A model generated the notes under the pieces. It searched no databases. It saw only the letters and a list, made by a program, of their open reading frames with translations, and was not told the DNA's origin. A stretch of 21,612 bases of DNA from Chitinophagaceae bacterium (lineage in GTDB: Bacteria > Bacteroidota > Bacteroidia > Chitinophagales > Chitinophagaceae), in the NCBI GenBank assembly GCA_947463105.1, contig CANHSD010000013.1:1-21612 (forward strand). The letters run 5' to 3'. Numbering within the stretch: position 1 is the stretch's first letter; each line of letters opens with the position of its first letter. The position numbers were made by a program, and so were the translations under genes. This document shows, piece by piece, positions 15,194-21,612 of the stretch.

Positions 15194-18100
15194 TTATAGA
15201 CTCACATTGATGCCAAACAAAATTGTTTTGGGTTGTGGTGGCGTGTAGAAATCATTACCCTTTGCAATATTTGAATCAAAACTATCCGCATTGACCTCAG
15301 GATCCCAGTAAGGATACTTGGTAAATGTCATGAGGTTTTGTCCTGACACGTAAATCCTGACCTTATCCATTTTATATTTCGACAACAATTTGTTATCAAA
15401 GGTATATCCAATTGAAACTGTCCTCAACCTTATGTAGGCTCCATCAACAATATACCTACTGCTGGCTTGTGACCCGTTCACACGATAAAGCCTCACTTGT
15501 GGAATATCAGTGACATCCCCTGGCTTTTGCCAACGTCTTAGCTGGTCAGCAGTATTGTTGTCTTCATACAACATGCTGGCAGAAGAATATCTACCCATTC
15601 CATAAATGTTGTTTTGGTTTCCTTGAATACCATTGAAGAAAACAGACAAGTCAATGCCTTTGTAGGAAAAGTTGTTGGTAAATCCAAAAATGAGGTCTGG
15701 ATTAGGATCCCCCACTACAACACGTTGTGCCTCGCTGTAAACACTGGTAGTGGCCCGGTCTAATGTACCATCCGCTTTCTTGGTATTTTTATAAAACAGG
15801 GCATTTCCATTGGCAGGATCAACCCCGGCAAATTCAGGTGTAAAGAAAACGCCAACATTATACCCTTCTTCTACGCGATTCATACTGCTAACACCACCCT
15901 CAATGATTTGTCCTTGTATGTCTGTTACTTTTCCTTTATTCAAAGCAAGATTGATATTGGTTGACCATTTGAATTTGCCAACCAAATTCTGTGTATTCAA
16001 AACAAATTCAAAACCACTGTTCTCCAATTTACCCACGTTCTTGAATATGCTTCCGAAACCTGTTGTTGCAGGAATGTTTACATTCAACAACAATCCTGTG
16101 GTATTCTTTTGATAGTAGTCGATTTCTCCCGTTATACGGTTATTGAATATTCCGAAATCAATACCAAAGTCTGCCTGAGCGGTAGTTTCCCATCTCAAAC
16201 TATCATTGGGAAGCTGTGAAGGACGCTGTCCGGCATTACCTGCATAACCTGCATCACCCGAAAACAAGCCCAACTGAGGGAAGTTTCCAATTTCAGCATT
16301 TCCTACAATACCATAGCTAGCCCTCAGTTTCAAGAAGCTGAGGTATTTGACATTGGCAAGGAATTTTTCGTTGGTAAGAATCCAGCCTGCAGAAAGAGCA
16401 GGAAAAAATCCTTGCCTTGCACTTTTACCAAACCTGGATGATGCATCGATACGACCACTCGCTGCAATGATGTACTTATCCATCAAAGAGTAATTGGCTC
16501 TCAGGAAATAAGATAAGAAGCGGAAATCTGTTTGTGAAGAACTACCACCTGATTTTGTAGCAGCACTTGCAATCTTTTGGTAAGAGTTAGACGGAAAATC
16601 AGTACCAGCAGTTGAGTTGTATTTTGCCTGAGACTGTTGATACTGCATACCCAATGTTGCATTGAAATTGTGTATATCGGTAGTCTTGTTATAGGTAAAA
16701 TAACTGTTGGTATTATAATTGGTAATGAAGCTTCCGGTGTTGGTTCCAGATCCCCTTACAGCAGTGGTTTGATTTCTTACAGTTTCTGAACGGAAAAATC
16801 CTTCTTCATTTTGACTTAAATAATCCACTCCGAATTCTGTTTGAAAATTCAAACCTGGCAGAATCTTGGCTTTCAGGTATGAGTTTCCAAAAGTGCGGTA
16901 AACGTCCTGTGTGTACATGCCATAATTGACAGACAATACTGGATTGTAATACAAAGGAATATTAACATCTCCGGGAGGTGTTCCTGAAGCCAGCCCGGTA
17001 TTCGGATCTTTAAATGGTGTCATAGGCATTAACGCAATCGCCTGCAATGGGTTGGAGAAAGCGTTGTCATCAGGAAGTCTTCTATTATATGTTCTTGACA
17101 AGCTCATGGAAACTCCAAGGTCCAACCAATCATTGGCCTTTTGGTCCAGATTCATACGACCGGTTGAACGCTGCAGGTTATTGCCGATGATTGTACCTGT
17201 TTGATCTAGATGCTGGAATGAAGTGAAAAATTTGGTTCTTTCTGTACCACCCCTGATCTGTAAATCAGCTTGGCGATAAGGGCCTCTCTGGAAAACTTCA
17301 TCCTGCCAGTCATAACTTTTATTGGGGTCTTTAGACCACTCACCATAGCTAAAATAATCCATCACATCATTCTTCACATAAGCGGTCCAACTGCTTGGAT
17401 CAGTTACAGGGGTTCCATCCAACTTATCCCTATAGGCTGCGCCCTCTAGGATCAACTCAGCGTATTCTTTGGAATTCAGCATCCTTATTCGCTTGCTTGC
17501 CTCAGCATAGCCGGATTGAACATTGAAAGTAACATTGGTTTTTCCAGCCTTTCCTCTTTTGGTTGTAATCAGGATGACACCATTAGCTGCCCTTGATCCA
17601 TAAATTGCTCCGGCAGAAGCATCTTTCAAAACTTCAATGGATTCTATGTCATTGGGATTGATATCGGTCAATGGGTTCATGTCTCCTCCATAGCTGCTCT
17701 GGTCATTTGCTGTGATGGGAACTCCATCGAGAACATACAAGGGTTGACTATTGGCACTGATGGAAGAGTTGCCCCTTACCCTTACAGTAACAGCCTGACC
17801 GAGTTTTCCTGATTGTGCATTGACAAATACACCTGCGGCCTTTCCTTGTAGTGCTTGGTCAACTGAGGGAGTTGGCATATACTCAATATCCTTACCGCGG
17901 ACCCTGGCAATGTTTCCGGTTAAATCCCTTTTGATCTGAGAGCCACCGAAACCGGTTACTACCACTTCTGAAAGTGATTTTGTATCCGTCTTCAATGATA
18001 TTTGGAGACTGGCCAAATTAGCCAAAACCTCCCTGGTTTCAAAGCCTACTGCGCTGAATACCAAGGTTTTACCAGAAGCGTTGGAAATTACAAAGCTTCC

Positions 18101-18277
18101 TGTTGCATCTGTATTAACTCCGGATTTCTCTCCTTTGATTAAAACAGTTACTGCTGTCAGAGGAGCCCCGCTATCGTCGGTTACCTTACCTGTTACTGAC
18201 TTCACCTGTGCCAACGCAGATAACATTGAAACACACAGAAGGAGTACAGAAAGAATTGATTTTCTGATCATAAGCAT
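15194..18277 (-). CDS. SusC/RagA-family TonB-dependent outer-membrane transporter
   Basis: A 1027-residue outer-membrane beta-barrel that imports oligomers with energy from TonB. Signal peptide about residues 1-23 (cleavage near SALA-QVKSV). A carboxypeptidase-regulatory-like domain covers about 25-98 (SVTGKVTDDSGAPLTAVTV). The TonB-box/linker is at 100-111 (KSLSEVVVTGFG). The plug has VDQALQGKAAGVFV, VRVRGNSSISANSQPLYVLD and ASAGAIYGSRAANGVILITT. The rest is barrel, ending KTILFGINVSL. Two start codons are possible (ATG 18277 or 18271, MLMIRKS); the difference is two residues. It lies 54 bases after the S9 peptidase stop, so it is probably in one transcript with it, and is followed by the SusD partner. 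No ECF sigma/anti-sigma pair is beside it. Confidence 0.95.
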   Translation of the reverse strand: MLMIRKSILSVLLLCVSMLSALAQVKSVTGKVTDDSGAPLTAVTVLIKGEKSGVNTDATGSFVISNASGKTLVFSAVGFETREVLANLASLQISLKTDTKSLSEVVVTGFGGSQIKRDLTGNIARVRGKDIEYMPTPSVDQALQGKAAGVFVNAQSGKLGQAVTVRVRGNSSISANSQPLYVLDGVPITANDQSSYGGDMNPLTDINPNDIESIEVLKDASAGAIYGSRAANGVILITTKRGKAGKTNVTFNVQSGYAEASKRIRMLNSKEYAELILEGAAYRDKLDGTPVTDPSSWTAYVKNDVMDYFSYGEWSKDPNKSYDWQDEVFQRGPYRQADLQIRGGTERTKFFTSFQHLDQTGTIIGNNLQRSTGRMNLDQKANDWLDLGVSMSLSRTYNRRLPDDNAFSNPLQAIALMPMTPFKDPNTGLASGTPPGDVNIPLYYNPVLSVNYGMYTQDVYRTFGNSYLKAKILPGLNFQTEFGVDYLSQNEEGFFRSETVRNQTTAVRGSGTNTGSFITNYNTNSYFTYNKTTDIHNFNATLGMQYQQSQAKYNSTAGTDFPSNSYQKIASAATKSGGSSSQTDFRFLSYFLRANYSLMDKYIIAASGRIDASSRFGKSARQGFFPALSAGWILTNEKFLANVKYLSFLKLRASYGIVGNAEIGNFPQLGLFSGDAGYAGNAGQRPSQLPNDSLRWETTAQADFGIDFGIFNNRITGEIDYYQKNTTGLLLNVNIPATTGFGSIFKNVGKLENSGFEFVLNTQNLVGKFKWSTNINLALNKGKVTDIQGQIIEGGVSSMNRVEEGYNVGVFFTPEFAGVDPANGNALFYKNTKKADGTLDRATTSVYSEAQRVVVGDPNPDLIFGFTNNFSYKGIDLSVFFNGIQGNQNNIYGMGRYSSASMLYEDNNTADQLRRWQKPGDVTDIPQVRLYRVNGSQASSRYIVDGAYIRLRTVSIGYTFDNKLLSKYKMDKVRIYVSGQNLMTFTKYPYWDPEVNADSFDSNIAKGNDFYTPPQPKTILFGINVSL

Positions 18278-18331
18278 TTTTTTAGCATTTAGTGTTAAGG
18301 TTAAAACATAAAAATAAAGAAATTGTTAAAT

Positions 18332-20308
18332 TTATTTAAGAAATTTTTTGAACCAATCAATATGGCGTTGATAACGATGCGCAATATAGCTTGGAACAGA
18401 TACTCCGTGGTTCTGGCCTGGATAAATAATGAGCTCTGTTGGTATCCCTTCATATTTAAAGGCCTGGTACATCTGCTCTGCACCAGCAACAGGAACATTA
18501 AAATCATTTTGACTGGCCATGAACATGGTTGGCGTTTTGATTTTGTCTACATTGAAAAATGGATATGACAACTCTGTCCATTTTTTAGGATTTTTCCATG
18601 GAGCACCCAGTTCCTCATCATATTGTTTTACATATTGATCGGTTCCGTACATGGTGAACTGGAAAGAACTTCCTGCACCACTTACTGCTGCTTTAAATCT
18701 GGTATCACTTGCAATGGTGTAGTTGGTCAAAATTCCACCATAGCTCCATCCGCCAATGGCCAGTCGGTTTGAGTCGGCCACGCCCGTTTTTATCAGGTAA
18801 TTGGCCGCCCCAAGAATATCCTTCACTTCCTTATTTCCCCAATCACCATATATTGCTTTGGAATATGCGTACCCCCTACCACTGCTTCCCCTGTAGTTTA
18901 CAGCTGCAACCGCAAAACCTGCTGCTGCAAGCATCTGCCTAGATTGATCAAATGAATATTCATCCTGTGCTACAGGTCCTCCATGGATGAAAAGCACCAA
19001 AGGAAGGTTTTTGGCTGCAGCATCTGGCAGATATAAGATGCCAGATACAAGATTTTTATCGGCAGAAACAGATTGGAAACCCTGTACATGAATCTTTTTA
19101 ATGGTGGAAAGGAAGCTATCGTGAATATGGGTTATTTTTTTTGTTTTCCCATTTTCCAATGTATAAATCTCTGCAGGTGTGTGCGGATCACTGAACAACA
19201 TCACAACCTGACCAGCATCATTGCTCTGAAGGTTGCTGTATACCGCATCCTCTGATGTTATCTTGGTATACCCCTTCCCTGATAAATCCAGTTGGATGAT
19301 GTTCTGCTTCCTGTCGTCTTCTATAATTCCGAGAATTGATTTGCTGTCAGATGCCCATACATAGCCATCCACAGAACGATCAATACTACGTGTAAGATTT
19401 TCTGACTTTCCGGTTGCCAGATTCAGCATACACAGCTGCTGAACATCATACATATTAAACTTATCCTCTGATATGGACTGTGTGTAAGCAATTAATTTGT
19501 CGTCCGGACTAAATGAAGGAGATCCATTGGACCCCATAAATGTAGTAAGCTGCTTTATATTTTTGGATTTCAGATCCATCAAAAAAATGTCCGTATTTGA
19601 GTTCCTGTCTGGGTCCGATGTAACATTGCTTACGAATGCAACAGATTTACCATCGTGGCTGAAACTTGGATTTGTTTCATTGAAATTACCCCTTGTGAGT
19701 GTATCGGTTATTTTTGAAGCAAGATCAAACGCATACAAATGAGTCTTGCGTGTATCCAAATAACCCTCATAATCCTGCTTGAACTGGTATCGGGTTATCT
19801 CAAACGGTTTCCTAATACTTGTTTTGGCAGTATCTGCAGTGCTTGGATCACCAATCGCGAATACAATGGTTTTACCATCACTGCTCCAGTCATATCCCGT
19901 AATATCCCCCTTGAAATTGGTTAGTTGAAATGGCTCACCACCTCGTCTGTCCATCAAAAAAAGTTGCCTTGATGTTGATTCATTTTCCTTTGAAGATGCT
20001 AAAAATGAAATGTATTTACCATCCGGACTCCAATCGTGTGATCCTGGATTTTTGGTTTGTTCTGTCAGACAAATCATTTCTTTGCCATCGATGTCAACCA
20101 TGTATAATTTGCTGATATTCTTATCCTTGGCTGAGTCCACCTGGGATAAACTGTACAAAATCCATTTCCCATCAGGTGAAACCTTGGGCTGACGAACCTG
20201 TTTCATCCGGTAAACGTCTTTGGGTTGCATCAGTTTGGGCGAAATGGACTGACTGAATCCTCCGACTACAAAAAAACTACATAATGCTACTGCCAGGAAA
20301 TTCCTCAT
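18332..20308 (-). CDS. Secreted S9-family serine peptidase (prolyl oligopeptidase / acylaminoacyl-peptidase type)
   Basis: A 658-residue peptidase. N-terminal signal peptide MRNFLAVALCSFFVVGGFSQ, so periplasmic or exported. Residues about 35-370 form a seven-bladed beta-propeller with repeated WSPDGK-type motifs (KVSPDGKWILYS, HDWSPDGKYISFLA, YDWSSDGKTIVFA, PSFSHDGKSVAFVS, PSFSPDDKLIAYT). The C-terminal alpha/beta-hydrolase domain has VLFIHGGPVAQDEYSFD and the triad Ser522 (GGWSYGG), Asp602 (SQNDFNVP) and His634 (GQNHGV). Propeller-gated S9 enzymes cut short peptides. It is the first gene of a - strand group with SusC and SusD, so it probably trims peptides taken up by that pair (inference). 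Exact cleavage preference (prolyl, dipeptidyl or acylaminoacyl) cannot be told. Confidence 0.94.
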   Translation of the reverse strand: MRNFLAVALCSFFVVGGFSQSISPKLMQPKDVYRMKQVRQPKVSPDGKWILYSLSQVDSAKDKNISKLYMVDIDGKEMICLTEQTKNPGSHDWSPDGKYISFLASSKENESTSRQLFLMDRRGGEPFQLTNFKGDITGYDWSSDGKTIVFAIGDPSTADTAKTSIRKPFEITRYQFKQDYEGYLDTRKTHLYAFDLASKITDTLTRGNFNETNPSFSHDGKSVAFVSNVTSDPDRNSNTDIFLMDLKSKNIKQLTTFMGSNGSPSFSPDDKLIAYTQSISEDKFNMYDVQQLCMLNLATGKSENLTRSIDRSVDGYVWASDSKSILGIIEDDRKQNIIQLDLSGKGYTKITSEDAVYSNLQSNDAGQVVMLFSDPHTPAEIYTLENGKTKKITHIHDSFLSTIKKIHVQGFQSVSADKNLVSGILYLPDAAAKNLPLVLFIHGGPVAQDEYSFDQSRQMLAAAGFAVAAVNYRGSSGRGYAYSKAIYGDWGNKEVKDILGAANYLIKTGVADSNRLAIGGWSYGGILTNYTIASDTRFKAAVSGAGSSFQFTMYGTDQYVKQYDEELGAPWKNPKKWTELSYPFFNVDKIKTPTMFMASQNDFNVPVAGAEQMYQAFKYEGIPTELIIYPGQNHGVSVPSYIAHRYQRHIDWFKKFLK

Positions 20309-20441
20309 AAACTAAATAATGAACTGCGTAAGCTTTCTTATGCAGTTGATTTTTGGTTTGAAATACGATGATTTTGTTCACACGAATATAACAATTTATT
20401 CACTTTTCAGTATTCTTCGGGTTAAAAAAGGAAACCTGAGG

Positions 20442-20449
20442 CAAAATTA
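20442..20449 (-). promoter_or_regulatory. Candidate -7 box for the S9-susC-susD unit
   Basis: Read on the - strand this is TAATTTTG, matching TAnnTTTG. It would give the S9 peptidase a leader of roughly 125-130 bases. No convincing TTTG -33 element is found at the usual spacing, so the call rests on the octamer and position alone. Confidence 0.3.
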
Positions 20450-20587
20450 AACCGAAAAAATTTGTTATTCTATTGATTATTAATAGTTTAAGAAGTTTTG
20501 TGCATGTAATAATCCAAAATAATTGTCAATGATTTGTTTAAAGAGCATTTCATATTGCATAAATCTATATATATTAATTGAAATGAG

Positions 20588-20603
20588 TAAAACTCAAGTT
20601 TTA
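20588..20603. repeat. Short palindrome, possible operator
   Basis: TAAAACT and AGTTTTA arms separated by only two bases (CA). The centre is too short for an RNA hairpin, so a protein-binding site is the more natural reading. In such AT-rich DNA chance is also a real possibility. Confidence 0.3.
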
Positions 20604-20707
20604 TACTGAACTTCAATAAAATAACGATTATTTTTTGCCTATTTGACAATAATTTACAGAAATATGTCGATTTTTTTTGTAAAATATCAATGACAATTTC
20701 AAAGTTA

Positions 20708-20719
20708 TACACAGGTGTA
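20708..20719. repeat. TACAC-AG-GTGTA palindrome overlapping the spacer of a promoter
   Basis: A perfect 5-bp inverted repeat with a 2-base centre, ending 5 bases before the TAATTTTG -7 box. It is therefore in the spacer where a bound repressor would block RNA polymerase. It is a plausible operator for the + strand transcript that begins near 20738. No regulator family is recognised. Confidence 0.35.
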
Positions 20720-20724
20720 AAAAA

Positions 20725-20732
20725 TAATTTTG
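20725..20732 (+). promoter_or_regulatory. TAATTTTG -7 promoter box upstream of an unexplained terminator
   Basis: Perfect match to TAnnTTTG on the + strand. A transcript would start near 20738. The -33 region is poor (TTTC-like sequence rather than TTTG, at about 24 bases). The box gains weight from the palindrome just upstream and the clear terminator about 50 bases downstream. Confidence 0.42.
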
Positions 20733-20737
20733 TACTG

Positions 20738-20820
20738 TGGGAGCAATTTGTAATTTAGTGTCAGAATTTAATGGGTTAGTAAGTACAGGGGATTGGTTTC
20801 TACCAATCCCCTATTTTTTT
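20738..20820 (+). ncRNA. Candidate small RNA or radA leader/attenuator transcript
   Basis: From the expected start point below the TAATTTTG box to the end of the terminator T-run is about 80 bases, with no ORF of note. A free-standing promoter-terminator pair with no coding sequence is the classic signature of a small RNA. The alternative is that it is the leader of radA, whose ATG is 70 bases further on, with the terminator acting as an attenuator. No known RNA family (6S, SRP RNA, tmRNA, riboswitch) was recognised in it. Confidence 0.3.
20788..20820 (+). terminator. Strong rho-independent terminator with no coding gene upstream
   Basis: GGGGATTGGT pairs perfectly with ACCAATCCCC (10 bp, loop TTCT), followed by TATTTTTTT. 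Only the + strand carries the T-run; the - strand continues TGTACTTAC. The nearest upstream + strand coding gene is rng, 7.2 kb away, so this terminator must belong to a non-coding transcript or to a radA leader. Confidence 0.92.
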
Positions 20821-20834
20821 GGTGAAAATTCACC
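20821..20834. repeat. GGTGAA-AA-TTCACC palindrome after the terminator
   Basis: 6-bp perfect inverted repeat with a 2-base centre, directly after the terminator T-run and 55 bases before the radA start. It could be an operator for radA. Confidence 0.3.
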
Positions 20835-20889
20835 GCTCACAACGTGTTAATCCCATTCATATTGCTGCACTGTTGATTACCTTTATTCA

Positions 20890-21612
20890 ATGAGCAAAAT
20901 CAAAAAAGCATTTTTTTGCAAGAGTTGTGGGCATGAATCACCAAAATGGTCAGGGAAATGTCCTGCCTGCAATGAATGGAATACATTGACTGAAGAAATT
21001 ATTCACAAAGAAACTGCTGGCAATAAAACTTCATGGAAAGAGACAACTCCTGGCAATGCAAAGAGCATTGAATTGAATGAAGTCATTTCAAGAGAGGAAG
21101 AAAGAATCGTAACCAAAGACCAGGAATTGAACCGTGTATTGGGTGGTGGAATTGTTCCTGGAAGTCTTGTCTTGGTAGCTGGTGAACCAGGCATTGGAAA
21201 ATCAACTTTGTTTTTGCAGGATGCCTTGATGATGCATGAATTGAGGATTCTTTACGTGAGTGGAGAAGAGAGTGAGCAGCAAATAAAAATGCGTGCTAAC
21301 CGCATCAATGTAGCACATGATGCATTCTATTTACTCACTGAAACGTCGACCCAGAGCATCTTTCAGGAAATCAAAAAAATAAAGCCACAGCTGGTCATCA
21401 TCGATTCCATCCAAACATTGCAATCACCCTATATCGATTCCTCCCCTGGTACAATTTCACAAATCAGGGAATGCACGGCAGAGTTCCAGCGGTTTGCCAA
21501 AGAAACACAAACACCCGTTTTCTTGATCGGACATATCACAAAAGATGGAAGCATTGCAGGCCCTAAACTATTGGAACACATGGTTGATACGGTATTGCAA
21601 TTTGAGGGTGAC
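20890..21612 (+). CDS. radA: DNA repair protein RadA (5' part, cut by window end)
   Basis: The first 241 residues of an ORF that runs off the right edge in frame. RadA is a RecA-like ATPase that helps branch migration in recombinational repair. The N-terminal zinc finger has Cys10, Cys13, Cys24 and Cys27 (CKSCGHESPKWSGKCPACNEW region). The sequence LNRVLGGGIVPGSLVLVAGE leads into the Walker A motif GEPGIGKST. The Walker B strand is LVIIDSIQTL, and FLIGHITKDGSIAGPKLLEH is the typical RadA segment. The KNRFG motif and Lon-like C-terminal domain are beyond the window. A TACCTTTA sequence (20878-20885) five bases before the ATG resembles a -7 box and would give an almost leaderless mRNA. Confidence 0.95.
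   Translation, partial: MSKIKKAFFCKSCGHESPKWSGKCPACNEWNTLTEEIIHKETAGNKTSWKETTPGNAKSIELNEVISREEERIVTKDQELNRVLGGGIVPGSLVLVAGEPGIGKSTLFLQDALMMHELRILYVSGEESEQQIKMRANRINVAHDAFYLLTETSTQSIFQEIKKIKPQLVIIDSIQTLQSPYIDSSPGTISQIRECTAEFQRFAKETQTPVFLIGHITKDGSIAGPKLLEHMVDTVLQFEGD

Larger units (their letters stand above)
20309..20889. other. Long AT-rich intergenic region between the S9 peptidase and radA
   Basis: About 580 bases with no supported gene. ORFs present are short, AT-driven and without recognisable domains. It must hold the promoters of two divergent genes. Seen within it: a - strand TAnnTTTG box (20442), a short palindrome (20588-20603), a palindrome overlapping a + strand promoter box (20708-20732), a strong + strand terminator (20788-20820), a second palindrome (20821-20834), and a weaker TACCTTTA box just before radA (20878-20885). 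Confidence 0.85.

Noticed and set aside
20488..20712. 74-residue - strand ORF in the radA-S9 gap
   Set aside because: Composition (Ile, Lys, Leu, Tyr, Phe-rich) is what AT-rich non-coding DNA gives; no domain, no supporting start context, and it overlaps the candidate promoter and palindrome.
1..21612. CRISPR arrays, tRNA/rRNA genes, insertion sequences, phage or toxin-antitoxin genes
   Set aside because: No regularly spaced repeats, no transposase or integrase motifs and no tRNA-like cloverleaf were seen; the window reads as stable chromosomal sequence.

Overview
The window is about 21.6 kb of an ordinary, densely coded chromosome from a member of the Bacteroidota. The signs are SusC/SusD outer-membrane proteins, gldD/gldE genes, an N-acylornithine-type carbamoyltransferase in an arginine operon, TAnnTTTG-type -7 promoter boxes, and almost no Shine-Dalgarno sequences. 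A Chitinophagaceae-like lineage fits best, but genus cannot be settled from the sequence alone.

Layout. (1) 1-7400, + strand: a tightly packed arginine operon, argG(3' end)-argC-proC-argD-argF'-argB-argE-argH. Gaps are 7-21 bases, with two ATGA stop/start overlaps. The carbamoyltransferase acts on an N-acylated ornithine, so the pathway goes N-acylglutamate > N-acylornithine > N-acylcitrulline > citrulline > arginine and never passes through free ornithine. No argA/argJ-type acyltransferase is in the window. (2) 7410-10433, - strand: mutY-gldE-gldD, convergent with argH. (3) 10586-13583, + strand: an HU-family DNA-binding protein, a membrane-anchored TPR protein, a 31-residue very basic protein that looks ribosomal, and RNase G. 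RNase G has a strong hairpin in its leader and probably a TTG start. (4) 13783-20308, - strand: a secreted S9 prolyl-oligopeptidase-type peptidase, a SusC-type TonB-dependent transporter and a SusD-type lipoprotein, closed by a clear terminator. This looks like a small peptide-scavenging locus. (5) 20309-20889: a long AT-rich intergenic region holding a promoter-like box under a palindrome and a strong + strand terminator that no ORF explains. It may be a short RNA gene or an attenuator in front of radA. (6) 20890-21612: the 5' part of radA, cut off by the window end.

No tRNA, rRNA, CRISPR array, insertion sequence or prophage gene was seen. The points most worth a second look are the unexplained terminator-ended unit upstream of radA, the 31-residue basic protein next to rng and the hairpin in the rng leader, and the substrate-deciding residue of the carbamoyltransferase, which is Val where the characterised enzymes have Pro or Glu.
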